Of a stretch of DNA of 64,000 nt, positions 1 to 10,517 are shown piece after piece. Numbering within the stretch: position 1 is the stretch's first letter; every line of letters begins with the position of its first letter. The position numbers and the translations under genes were made by a program. The notes under the pieces were generated by a model. That model ran no database searches. It was not told where the DNA came from and was given only the letters and a program-made list of their open reading frames with translations. The stretch comes from Nemertoderma westbladi (taxonomy: Eukaryota > Xenacoelomorpha > Nemertodermatida > Nemertodermatidae): NCBI GenBank assembly GCA_032718475.1, contig JAUCBJ010009156.1:25493-89492 (forward strand). The letters run 5' to 3'.

Positions 1-2
1 TA

Positions 3-1940
3 GCGGCGAAAGGGGGGGGGGCAGAGAGTGTCCCACAGCCGTCAGCGGATAATGCGCGGGCCGAAATAGGTAAACCGCAACAACCGGCGACGGAAAGTAA
101 TAGGGGGATTGCGAGTATCCCCAGCGGCGTGCGACCCAGCAGACCATACTGAGCCATAGGCCATACTGAGAGAGGCAATGTAGGCGATGGGATAGCGTGG
201 ACAACGGGATTAAACCCGGAAGTCGCGGAATACATACCGGCGGGTAGGCCAGAAGCTGATAGGCCTATACCGGTACCAGTACAGCAGTATGACTACAGCA
301 TGCAGGGACATAACATATACCCAGGGGAGGGGGGAATTATTGCGGATAGGTGCATGGGCCCCAACATATTAACATCAACCCCAGTACCAAACATACCGGT
401 GGGGGGGGGACAGGGTGACATTCCCCCATCACAATATCAACAATATAACCCGATAGGAGCAAGAACAACGAGACCCTTGGATGAGAATAGGTCGTGTGAC
501 ACAGAAATATGGAGGGGGCCGCTACCCCCGATGACATACCCAAGTCAGAGAAGATCGAGAAATAGGACGGACGAACCGCACCAGACAGGAGAAACTATAC
601 AGCACCCGTCGAATCCATTGGAAGCGCAGGCGATGGGGATGGCCATGTTGATCGATGCGTTGAAAACGAGGATCGAGCTACCACCCGTGGAACCATTCAA
701 ATTCGATGGGAGCAGGCCGGAAGAATATCTACAGTTTCGGCGCATGTATAGTAACGAAATACTAACAAAAAACTTGACGCAGGCGGAGTGCCTAAAGTAT
801 CTGCAAGTGTACACGGGAGGCCCAGCATACGATATCGTGAGGCAATATCAAGGAATAGAGGGCGGCTTCACGACAGCATGGCGGGCACTGGATAGGGAAT
901 ACGGGCACCCGGCCAAGATCATCAGGCAGACGCTGAGAGGCATAACATCGGGTGGCCTACAGGATAATCCCGTTAGCATTAAGACGTTCGCTCACAAAGT
1001 CGAAAAGGCGCTAATCGTGCTGAAGACGCTAGACGCGCCGTACGAGCTCAATGCGTCCAACAACATCACCACGATAGCGCAGGCACTACCAAACTGGCTG
1101 CGCAACAAGTGGAGGAAAATCGCCTTCTCCACTCGAGATAAGAAGGGCGCGGAACCGGGTTTAGAAGAAATGTCAAACTTCTTAAACTACGAGGCTGAAC
1201 TAATAACTGACCCAGTCTATAGTGAAGATAGCCTGGGAAAGGGACCGAAGACAGACTACCATAAACCGAAACCAGAGCACAACACATCAAACGCATTACC
1301 GAGACTTAGGCAATCACTGCCATATGCAGCGACGCAGGGGACTGCAAGTCCACAGCTAGCCGAGGATAAGACAACACCATGGAACAGACAGGGAAACAAT
1401 AACAACATGAATAAACATAACCCCAGTACGTCCAGTAGGCTAAATCCAAACAATAAGAATAGTAGGGACTTTGGTACAAACGCAACTGTGATACGCAATG
1501 CACTGTATAAAGAGGGCTACGACCCAAAGAGCAAATGCCAGCTACACGCAAATGCGCTTCATCAAACCATGAACTGCAGGTACTGGCAGGCGCTACCTAG
1601 GCAAGATCAGATAGATTATGCGTTCAGCAATAAAATCTGCTCACGATGTGTAATGAGTGGACATAGAGCAAGGGAGTGCAAGGAGAAGCCAATAAAATTT
1701 GGTCAAAGGAGAGGCCAAACGATGGCGACGAGCACAGTAGGGGCGAAGAAGAGGGGAACGGTGTTACTTGGAGTAGTACCAGTGCGAGTGATCGGGGAAG
1801 GCAATCGATCAGTAACAACACTAATGCTGGTTGATAGTGGAGCTGCCTTCACATTAGTCGAGGAATGGGTGGCCGAGGAGATAGGATTGAGAACGAGGCC
1901 AAGCAGGATGGCGGTAACAACCATCTCTAGCAAAGATTAG
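3..1940 (+). pseudogene. gag and start of aspartic protease, BEL/Pao element
   Basis: One frame is open from base 3 except for a TGA at 150-152; the first ATG after it is at 300. The middle (about 650-1200) is helical and gag-like. A Cys/His-rich stretch from about 1530 includes a CX2CX4HX4C knuckle (C-SR-C-VMSG-H-RARE-C) near 1640-1680, which would bind the genomic RNA. The retropepsin motif VDSGAAF follows, with the DSG codons from 1833. A TAG at 1938-1940 cuts the frame within the protease, and the same frame goes on directly behind it, so the product would normally be a gag-pol polyprotein. Because the frame is open to base 3, the true start is probably outside the window. Confidence 0.8.
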
Positions 1941-2828
1941 ATCCTGGAGATGAGAACAGGACGGTGCGCAATTGCAGCAGTGGCACCAGGATGCGACTAT
2001 GGGGCAACCATCGACCCCATCCAAGTGATAGAGTCAATTAATATTAATGCCAGGCGACCAACCAACATCGAGGTCGAGCAGTATAAATTCCTGGACGACA
2101 TTGACTTCTCAATCCCAGACGTGGACGTTAGGAAGGTGTCCATCATAGTAGGCATGGACTGCCCAACGGCCCATGAAAGAATGCAAACGGTCTTCGGCGA
2201 AGACAAGCAGAGTGACCCGGTGGCCATATTAACACCATTCGGGTGGACGCTGAGTGGTCCAATTAAGAGCAAGATACCATTTAGGATGTCGGAGACATCA
2301 GGATGCATGTTCGCGGGAACAATGCAGGAAATGGGTGACGAGGGAGCAGAGGAGCAGCTTAAAAGACTGCTCAGACAGGATTTCGAGGGACTGAAAGAAA
2401 CCGGAGTCGGGACCTCAGTAGAAGACAAGCAGGCTTTACAAAGCGTGGAGGAATCGATGACATGCGATGAGGGGCGGTATACTATAGGAATGGTATGGAA
2501 ACTACCGAAGATACCGCTGCCCGACAATAGGGGGATGGTACTCACGAGACTCCGCAAGCTGAAACAAACACTAAAACGGAGCCCCGAGAAGAATGAGTAC
2601 ATCCACAGAACGATTAAGAAGTACGTCGAGAAAGGATGGGCCGTGGAGTTACCGGTCGACGAGCCGAACACGGACAGGACATATTACCTGCCACTACACG
2701 TGGCTTTAGATCCAAAAAAAGGTAAACTACGGATGGTAGTCGACGCATCGGCAAAGACCGACGGAAAGTGCTTAAACGACTACCTGTTAGAAGGCCCAAA
2801 CATATACAATTCGGGCATAGAGGTGTGA
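1941..2828 (+). pseudogene. pol: end of protease and start of reverse transcriptase
   Basis: This stays in the same frame as gag, with no indel. After the protease tail, the RT part contains the KKYVEKGWAVELP region and then YYLPLHVALDPKKGKLRMV and VVDASAK, the fingers/palm part of BEL/Pao reverse transcriptase including a first catalytic Asp (VDAS). A TGA at 2826-2828 stops it within the palm domain. The first ATG is at 1950, but it is not a natural start; the segment is simply the part between two stops. Family call is firm, activity is ruled out unless the stops are read through. Confidence 0.8.
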
Positions 2829-3527
2829 CTTAGATTTAGAAATGGGAAACACGCCTTCACGTGTGACATAGAAGGCATGTTCAACCAAGTCCGTGTAACG
2901 GAAGAAGATAGCGACAGTCAACACTTCTTATGGTATAACGGCGAGGAAGAACCGTCGATAATACCGGCATATAAGATGGTAGTACAAAACATGGGGGCCA
3001 AGTCGTCTTCATTTACGACGACTATGGCAGTGAGAGACACAGTGAAGGGGAAGGAAGATAGATACAGCAGTAGGGCCGTCGATATGATTCGACGCGGCTT
3101 CTACGTAGACGACGGAATGGAGTCTGGAAATACGGTTAAGGAGATACTGGACACAGGGCGCGAGGTTCGCGACATCCTAAAAGGATCCGGCTTTAACCTG
3201 ACCAAATTCCAATCCAGTTCGGAAGAATTTATTAAGGCGATAGAGGACAGGAGACCAGAATCGACCATGGACAATCCCACAACAGCCAAAGGGCAGGACA
3301 TGGCGATTAAGAGAACAGAATCTCAACAGAAGGCATTGGGAATCGTGTGGGATAGAGAGACAGATGAACTGAAGTATCAGCTGAGCCAGGAGGGCGCAGA
3401 CATCCATACGAAGAGGGGCTATGTATCGTATATAGCAAGGATATACGATCCCCTAGGCCTAGCATCCCCATTATTAGTCACGGGAAAACAGATACTCAAG
3501 AGAGTATACAAATTGAAAGATGAGTGA
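2829..3527 (+). pseudogene. pol: reverse transcriptase palm with YVDD
   Basis: In frame with the upstream segments. It begins with LRFRNGKHAFTCDIEGMF, which carries the DIEGMFNQV motif typical of BEL/Pao RT, and contains the catalytic YVDD box at 3102-3113. The end (YVSYIARIYDPLGLASPL) is the conserved start of the Pao-type peptidase A17/RNase H connection. A TGA at 3525-3527 follows LKDE; members of this family usually have a Trp-Asp pair here, so the stop fits a mutated Trp codon. The catalytic residues are otherwise intact. Confidence 0.8.
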
Positions 3528-5741
3528 GACGTAGAGGTACCAGAGGAAATCAAGAAACAGTGGAGCAAGTGGACAGGAGACTTGGAAAAGATGGGAACAT
3601 ACAACATTCCACGGGTGTATTTCCCGGATGGGAACATGACGAATCTGGACCTACACATGTTCTCCGACGCGTCGTTGGAAGCGTACGGAGCGGCACTCTA
3701 CTTAGTACAACGAGCGGGGGCTCATAAGCCAAGACTAGCCTTTAGCAAAGCAAAGTCAACGCCACCAGATTCAGCATCAGTTCCTAAGTTAGAATTGACA
3801 GCCGCAAGACTAGGAGTAAGAGCCACAGCCTACCTAGTGGATACTATTCCCAACATAGTAGAGACACACTACTGGACGGACTCCATGGTAGTGCTTGGTT
3901 GGCTACACAACGAAAGAACGAGATACCCGATATTCGTCGCGAATAGAGTGGACGAAATAAGGGCGAGTACAGAACTGGAAAGGTGGCACTACTGCCCAAC
4001 AGACGATAACCCAGCGGACTTGTTGTCGAGGGGCGTGGTACGCCACACTTTCTTGAAGAAGGAAGTATTGTGGCAACATGGGCCACAATTTCTGAGCGAT
4101 AAGGAAGCCTGGCCGCCGATGAGGAAGGTGGACCCGGGCTCGGAAGTAGTATCAGAAGGAGAAGAGGGAGATTCAGAGGGAGAAGAGATATACTCCCAGA
4201 TGGTGAGGGAGATTAGGGACGTGCAACCAGGATGGGAACTGTGCGATAACCCGACGGATAAACTCCTCAGCTACAGTTCTAGTTGGTATAAGACCAAGAA
4301 ACTAGTGGCGTACTGGAGAGCCTTCGGGAATTTCCTTGCGGGAGTTGGCAAGGACAAGAAGATCAGGACAACCATAGATCTGGAAGGAGCGGCCAAGGCA
4401 GTGATCCGCTATGAACAACGGAAGAACTATGGCGACGAGGTGGAATGCGTCGGTAACCAACAGCTCCTCCGACGGGACAGTGAGCTGATTACGCTGTCGC
4501 CACAACTCAATGACGACGGGATTCTAGTAATGAATTCTAGGGTGGGATACAACAACAGCATAGTCGTACCACCGAAACCCATCATCATTCCTACAGAATC
4601 GCCAATAGTCCACCAGATTATATGGGACTCCCACAAATCGATATTGCATGGGGGCACCAACCGAACCCTCACAGAAATAAGGAGGACCTATTGGGTCAAA
4701 CAATTAAGGAAGAAGGTAAAAGCGGTAGTGGGGCAGTGCCAGACCTGCCGACGAGCGAAGAAGGAGCGAGCCATACAGGAGATGGCGCCACTACCGGCGA
4801 GTAGGGTAAGACAGCACGACCCGCCATTTACGCATTGCGGTGTGGACATGTTCAGGCCGATAAAGATCAAAGTGATGCGACACACGGAGAAACGCTACGG
4901 CATTATCTTCGTATGCAACAATACACGGGCGGTAGGGATAGAACTCGCCCAAGATGCAACCGCATCAGCGTTCATTAACGCCTTAGAAAGGTTTAGGGAC
5001 CGCAAAGGTGGGACGATCGCAGTGATATACAGCAACAACGGCACCAACTTTGTGGGCGCAGAGAGTGAGATGGCAGAGGCCTTGGACATCTTGGAGGGGG
5101 AAGAAGTCAGGGCAGCCATGAGGCGACGACAAGTAAAGTGGGAGAGAAGGACGCCGTATGCACCACATACACTAGGGTGCGTCGAGAGACTGGTGGGCAG
5201 TTCAAAGCGTCTAATGACGAAGCTAATGAACACCCACATGGTCACAGAGGACGTCTTACGGACAGTACTTGCGAAGTGCGAGGGGATTATTAATAGCAGA
5301 CCGCTATATCCGGAGAATGATGACCCTGAGTCATTAGACGTGCTGACGCCTAGCCATTTTCTGATGGAAAGGCCAGCGACCATCGATATGCGGGGTGTAG
5401 ACCCAGATGACATACACTCCCGCCAAAGTTGGAAAGTCGCTAAAGCAATAAGCGCAGAGTATTGGAGGAGGTGGGTCGAGGAATACCTACCCACACTCCA
5501 TAAACGAAGCAAGTGGAGGAAGTCAAACAGGGAGTTAAGAGAGGGAGATCTCGTAATCGTTACGGATGATACTATCATCAACAACCAATGGCGGTTGGCG
5601 AGAGTTGTAGGCACCTACTCCGATGAGGACGGAAGAGTCCGATCGGTAGAAGTGCGGATAGGTGGAAAGATAGGTGTGAAGGACAGAAAAACCTACAGGA
5701 GAGCTGTAGGCAAATGCTGTCTGTTAGAAGGCGCACCTTAG
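3528..5741 (+). pseudogene. pol: RNase H-like, HHCC zinc finger and integrase
   Basis: This is the longest intact piece (first ATG 3582, stop 5739-5741). In order it shows the RNase H-like part (FSDASLEAYGAALYLV, SVPKLELTAAR, WTDSMVVLGWL, DDNPADLLSRG), an acidic linker, the integrase HHCC finger (histidines in SHKSILHGG, CQTC), the integrase core and a C-terminal SH3-like tail. The first core Asp is at 4845 (GVDMF) and the Glu at 5184 (CVERLV), but the second Asp is Asn (YSNNGTNF, codon 5034-5036), which should abolish strand transfer. The natural pol end is present. Confidence 0.85.
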
Positions 5742-5839
5742 TAGAGTTAGAGAAAAGTTTAGTCGTCCAAGTTTTGGACTGAGGGGGGTGGGATTGAGGG
5801 CGAGACGCCCTTCCCACGCAAAAAAATAAAATAAAATAA
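5742..5839 (+). other. short spacer after pol
   Basis: After the pol stop comes about 100 bases with an A-rich run of AAAAT/AAAATA repeats at 5819-5843. No coding sign is seen. It leads straight into the minisatellite. Confidence 0.5.
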
Positions 5840-6775
5840 AATAATAGTACATGGTAGGTACGCAGTTAGTAGGCAGGAGTTAGTTAAGAGGTACGTAGTA
5901 CCTAGTTAGTCAGTTAGTTAGAAGGTACGTAGTACCGCCAGTTAGAGAGTTAGAAGGTACGTAGTACCGCTAGTTAGTTAGAGTTAGAGGGTACGTAGTA
6001 CCGCTAGTTAGTTAGAGAGTTAGAAGGTACGTAGTACCGATAGTTAATTAGAGAGTTAGAAGGTACGTAGTACCGATAGTTAGTTAGAGAGTTAGAGGGT
6101 ACGTAGTACCGCTAGTTAGTTAGAGTTAGAGGGTACGTAGCACCGCTAGTTAGTTAGAGAGTTAGAGGGTACTTAGTACCGCTAGTTAGTTAGAGTTAGA
6201 GGGTACGTAGTACCGCTAGTTAGTTAGAGAGTTAGAGGGTACGTAGTACCGCTAGTTAGTTAGAGTTAGAGGGTACGTAGTACCGCTAGTTAGTTAGAGA
6301 GTTAGAGGGTACGTAGTACCGCTAGTTAGTTAGAGTTAGAGGGTACGTAAGTACCGCTAGTTAGTTAGAGAGTTAGAAGGTACGTAGTACCACTAGTTAG
6401 TTAGAGAGTTAGAGGGTAGGTAGTACCGCTAGTTAGTTAGAGTTAGAGGGTACGTAAGTACCGCTAGTTAGTTAGAGAGTTAGAAGGTACGTAGTACCGC
6501 TAGTTAGTTAGAGTTAGAGGGTACGTAGTACCGCTAGTTAGTTAGAGAGTTAGAAGGTACGTAGTACCGATAGTTAGTTAGAGAGTTAGAAGGTACGTAG
6601 TACCGATAGTTAGTTAGAGAGTTAGAGGGTACGTAAGTACCGCTAGTTAGTTAGAGAGTTAGAGGGTACGTAAGTACGCTAGTTAGTTAGAGAGTTAGAG
6701 GGTACGTAAGTACCGTTAGTTAGTTAGAATTAGAGTTAGAGGGTACGTAGTACCGTTAGTTAGAAGAGAGAGAGT
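5840..6775 (+). repeat. minisatellite inside the retroelement, about 35-43 bp unit
   Basis: Roughly 24 units alternate between GTTAGTTAGAGAGTTAGA and GTTAGTTAGAGTTAGAGG followed by the palindromic core GGTACGTAGTACC and a short linker. Variants have an extra A in the core (TACGTAAGTACC) and thereby lose the symmetry. The array lies between pol and the extra ORF and follows the direction of the element. It has stops in many frames, so it is non-coding; each unit could form a small hairpin. Confidence 0.9.
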
Positions 6776-7257
6776 AAGAGGTAAAAGGGGATATAGATAT
6801 AGATATTAGTTAGCAGTTAGTAGAGAGAGGGGGGCATATGAGTACAGCTGGGTAAATCGTGTGGCCACACGACGCATACTGCTGTACTGCATAGGCCAGA
6901 ATACAGAGTAGGCCAGAATGTGGATTAGAGAATAGAATAATCCATAGGCAATAGTAAGTAGTAGGACAGTAGAATCAAAGTTAAAATAGATAAATAAATA
7001 GAATAGGGCTGAAAGTTACAAAATAATGGCAACACAAGGAAAGTTATTCTAGAACATAATAAAAGTAACGGACAGAAATTGTAAATTACGCCCATTTACT
7101 AGCTTCAAAATTAATTAGTGATAATTTAGGTTAAAAAGGCGCAGTTAAGTAGGAAATAGGCCATTATCGAACCGTACAGAACATCTTAGATACATCACTC
7201 ATCTGTATTGCGCCTTGGTAAGGCACCACCTTGCAGGTGAGCGAGTGAACGTTCGGA
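6776..7257 (+). other. leader of the extra retroelement ORF
   Basis: A purine-rich GAGAGAG/GATATAGATATAG stretch is followed by A/T-rich sequence and, just before the ATG, a more GC-rich stretch that contains TTGCAG|GTGAGC at about 7230. That string could serve as a splice acceptor or donor for a subgenomic mRNA, but this is only a possibility. No ORF of note. Confidence 0.4.
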
Positions 7258-9618
7258 ATGGCGAGTAAGTTGATCAGGAAGAGAAAGGCGAAGTCAGGAG
7301 GAAAGGAGATACTGGTGGATTTCACCGAGAGGCATCCGGAAGAGAAGACGAGAGGATACTACGAGAGGTTGGAAAGGGGTCACGCGGCGCGAGCGCTGCA
7401 GGATCACTTCAGGGAGATGCACGAACAGCGGCTGGTCGGGACCTACGGGACGCCGTCGCTGGACAACGCGATCTTCCAACACTTCCACTACGTAGTGAAA
7501 GGGGACGAGGCGAAGTTCGGGATTCCGAAGTACCCGAGGGAATCACCGAGGAAGGACTGGAAGAGATTCATAGAGTCCGTCAACAGAGGAGGATATATGA
7601 TCCTAGACGACGAGGGAACCGTGGAAGACGAGGCGGGTTCGAGACGAGGAACGGCGGGGTCGGCCAGGACCATACTCCTACATTTGGCCGCGCCAAATGG
7701 GGACATCTTCTTATTCGATCTAGGAACGTATGGGAAGAAGGACAGGCCGAAATTAAACCGGTTACCGAAAGCGGTACAAGTCTTAGTAAGAGAGAAGTCG
7801 ACGATGAAAGTGGGATCGGCGATTCGCGAGGACGCGGAGAGGATCATCGGTCCGGACGCCGCCAACCTCCTGGATATGCAGAAAGTCTTTATGGCTATGA
7901 CGGCACCGGATGGGTTGGGGGTAGTCGAAAACACAGGCCAATGCGGGGCGGTGGCGATGGGCCAATTATTGGGGCTCGTATGCCACAAACCGATGGACTG
8001 GGGGAAGTTTAGGGAAGAATACGGAGCAGAACTAGCGAACTCGCTAAAGTGGGGAGCGAGACCGGGAAAGCAGGAGGTATATCAGTTCCGCAGGGGAGCG
8101 ATAAAGGTATATCAGAAGCGATATATCCTGCAGGAGGACTGGATGATGATAAGTTTGCTTAACTTATTCATGACCGTGGTTATCGAGAGGGAACCAGGGG
8201 CATTTCTGTTATCGGGATCACCCCTAAGCTACCGGAGAGCCTTTAAGACGGCCTTTGACGGTCTGGTAGACCACCCGGGGCTGAAGGGCGAGTCGGTGTA
8301 CTACAACAGCCGGCATCTGGTAGACGGGGAGACAGATACACCGTATCAGAGATGGGAGCAGCTAGAGACGGATAGACGAGAAGCAAAGCGACTGGAGGAA
8401 GTCGCTAGACGGGAGAGGATAGAAGCAGAGGAGAGGGAAGAGGAGGCCAGGACACAGAGTTACGGCTTCGAGGAACAGGCAGGCCTAGACGAACTTCATT
8501 GGACTTCATCAGGGAGTTCGGGGGAGTCTCTAGGGCGAGAATTGGGATGGACGGTGGGATCGCCGAAACAGTCGACGTCGGGGTTGCAAACGATGCCCAT
8601 ACCAGCGGGCGCCGAGGGCGACCAACCGCCAAGGAAGTTAAGGGAGCTAGAGGGATGGAGAGCTACGGGCGAGAGCCAAGGCGGGAAGGGACATAGTGGA
8701 TCCATCGGGATACCGGGGTTGGAGACACTGCCAGAAGAGGAGGACGACGACGACGAGTTCGGAGAGATGCCGCCCATCGAGAGGATAGGCCACTCGGACA
8801 CGGACTGGGTTGGCGGAAGGGTGGTGACGGCCAGTGGGGCGAGGGCCTTCTGGAACAGATCCGGCAAGCGGACCTGGGTGCACGAGGAGCCGGCGATGGA
8901 TTTCGCGGGGAGCACCATCAGGTTGGGCGAGCAACCGGGGACGGCACCACGGGTAGTATTCGGGGAGACGATGCCCGAGAGGGGCGGAGAGATCGACGTA
9001 GATAGAGAGACCAACGTAGAGAAGTTCGCCTACCAGCGACTCCACAGACCGCGGAGATCGCTTGGGACGAAAGACGAGGTGGGACGGGAGACATTGGTAC
9101 TCGGCTGCGACTACTGTGGGAGACAGACCCATCGGGAAAGGAGCTGCCTATACCGGTTCCAAAAGGGAACCTTTTGTCTCTACTGCCGAGAACCAAGCCA
9201 CAGGATGGGGGCGTGTCCACGGTTGCATAATCGATGTACAAAGTGCCACTTTCGGGGACACTACGGACGCGAGTGCGACTGGATGAACGACGAGGAGAAG
9301 TTCACAAGATTCGAGGAGTGGGCCGACGTCGGGGCCATGACGCGCCAGCGCATGAAGGCCCAGGAGTTCAAGTGGGGTTTCTTCCTTATCAATCAGGAGA
9401 CTCACATGGAGATCATAAAGCGGAGGCTACCGTTTACCTACCAAGAGGTAGCAACGGCGGCGTCGTACGCCGGAGTGATGAACACGCAAAGGTATTTGGA
9501 CAGGTGGACGCCAGAGAACCGAAGGGAGTTTAGGGATTTCTTGGCGGAGCACGTACCACAAGGCAATGAAAATGATCCTATGGGACGCCACCAGAGGGAG
9601 ACAACCGGGCCACTCTGA
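7258..9618 (+). CDS. extra retroelement ORF: predicted DEDDy 3'-5' exonuclease-like domain plus three CCHC zinc knuckles
   Basis: 786 aa, in the direction of gag-pol, between pol and the LTR. Residues about 100-305 resemble the RNase D/WRN exonuclease fold: a strand ending in DDE (D117, E119) as motif I, LLHLAAPNGDIFLFDLG as the following strands, MKVGSAIREDAERI with D192 as motif II, and QKRYILQEDWMMISLLNLF with Y289/D294 as motif III (one residue wider than the usual YxxxD). Residues 373-400 are a charged helix, and 493-500 is an acidic run. Three CX2CX4HX4C knuckles sit at 617-630, 640-653 and 660-673, so nucleic-acid binding is very likely. It is not an envelope: no signal peptide or membrane segment. 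ATG 7258 is the first in frame. The exonuclease call is by eye from motif order and is an inference; the knuckles are plain. Confidence 0.7.
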   Translation: MASKLIRKRKAKSGGKEILVDFTERHPEEKTRGYYERLERGHAARALQDHFREMHEQRLVGTYGTPSLDNAIFQHFHYVVKGDEAKFGIPKYPRESPRKDWKRFIESVNRGGYMILDDEGTVEDEAGSRRGTAGSARTILLHLAAPNGDIFLFDLGTYGKKDRPKLNRLPKAVQVLVREKSTMKVGSAIREDAERIIGPDAANLLDMQKVFMAMTAPDGLGVVENTGQCGAVAMGQLLGLVCHKPMDWGKFREEYGAELANSLKWGARPGKQEVYQFRRGAIKVYQKRYILQEDWMMISLLNLFMTVVIEREPGAFLLSGSPLSYRRAFKTAFDGLVDHPGLKGESVYYNSRHLVDGETDTPYQRWEQLETDRREAKRLEEVARRERIEAEEREEEARTQSYGFEEQAGLDELHWTSSGSSGESLGRELGWTVGSPKQSTSGLQTMPIPAGAEGDQPPRKLRELEGWRATGESQGGKGHSGSIGIPGLETLPEEEDDDDEFGEMPPIERIGHSDTDWVGGRVVTASGARAFWNRSGKRTWVHEEPAMDFAGSTIRLGEQPGTAPRVVFGETMPERGGEIDVDRETNVEKFAYQRLHRPRRSLGTKDEVGRETLVLGCDYCGRQTHRERSCLYRFQKGTFCLYCREPSHRMGACPRLHNRCTKCHFRGHYGRECDWMNDEEKFTRFEEWADVGAMTRQRMKAQEFKWGFFLINQETHMEIIKRRLPFTYQEVATAASYAGVMNTQRYLDRWTPENRREFRDFLAEHVPQGNENDPMGRHQRETTGPL

Positions 9619-9951
9619 GGGGCCACCGGCGAAGCGATATCGGGCACTAATAACACCAGCGCCCAAGGAGCCAACGACCGGGATCAGCAAGGAGGTGGCG
9701 GCGAAGGTCCGAAAGCAGAAAGCGGATCCCAGAGGAACGGTGGTAACCAAGAAACGACCCAGGGAAGAGGACGCCAGGGGGAACTATCCCCAGAGGAACA
9801 GATAGGTTCCCAGAGCCGAGGGAGAGAGACTGAGACTTGGACGTGGTGCGCCTGGAAGGCGCCGCGTGGGACGTACGAACTATTAAGTACAAATTTAATT
9901 AATGCAAATAATCATATAAGTGCAATTTGTATGTACGTACGTAGTAATTAG
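9619..9951 (+). pseudogene. possible read-on of the extra ORF behind a TGA
   Basis: The frame of the 786-aa ORF stays open for another 110 codons behind its TGA (9616-9618), up to TAG at 9949-9951. The first part is Gly/Gln/Asn-rich, then comes WTWCAWKAPRGTYELL, which looks protein-like. The TGA is followed by G, as at two of the gag-pol stops, and could be a mutated Trp codon. A second frame (ATG 9566 to 9805, 79 aa) is rich in basic residues (KKRPREED) and overlaps the ORF end. I cannot tell which, if either, is used. Confidence 0.3.
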
Positions 9952-10480
9952 TAATCTACGAATATATACGCTCGAGTAAGTACTATAGTCATACAACCTT
10001 TCTCAATTAGCTACTGGGACTGGGGGATAACTGACTATGGCACTATGGACGAGACACCAGACAATTTCACACTTCTTGAGTGCGACGGCACAAGAGGGGG
10101 GGGGGGAGATTCGTCAGAAGGGATGAGGTAGTCAGAGTAGGGTTGAGGGACAGAGTAGTAGGTGCGAAGTGCGGAGAGAGTGCGGACGCAATTCTAGTGT
10201 GGGGGGGGAGAATAAGAGGCTGAGTGAGGGACGAGGAGGTCCGAGTGTATGAGAGAGTTAGGATGAGAGTGAAGAAGAGATAGGGCGGAAGTGTTGGGGA
10301 AACAAAAGTTGCGTGAGAGGTGAGCGCGATCGGCCCGACATGAGACGCCAGGCACACAGGGTAGCGTTATCATACCCATAGGGAGCGGCCTGGAAAGCCG
10401 GCTCCGAGAGAAAAGAATTCCACCCCACACCCGATACTAGATCGGGATCCAGCGGGATTGTAGCGCACTTTTTTGGTTGA
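9952..10480 (+). other. 3' non-coding part of the retroelement
   Basis: No convincing ORF. It holds a TACGTACGTA run (just before, about 9933), a G-run of ten at about 10098, and long G/A-rich stretches. The strand asymmetry (G and A on the plus strand) is the same as in the rest of the element. Confidence 0.5.
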
Positions 10481-10517
10481 TGCTATCTTCTTACCGGGAA
10501 GATAGCATGGGGGGGAG
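10481..10517 (+). promoter_or_regulatory. hairpin and polypurine tract before the LTR
   Basis: A perfect 10-bp inverted repeat (TGCTATCTTC at 10481-10490, GAAGATAGCA at 10498-10507) is followed by a purine run GGGGGGGAG at 10509-10517. The run directly touches the TG that I take as LTR start, which is the position of a plus-strand primer in LTR elements. Confidence 0.65.

Noticed and set aside
7258-9618. Envelope gene of a retrovirus-like element
   Set aside because: No signal peptide, membrane helix or glycosylation pattern; instead nuclease-like motifs and zinc knuckles.
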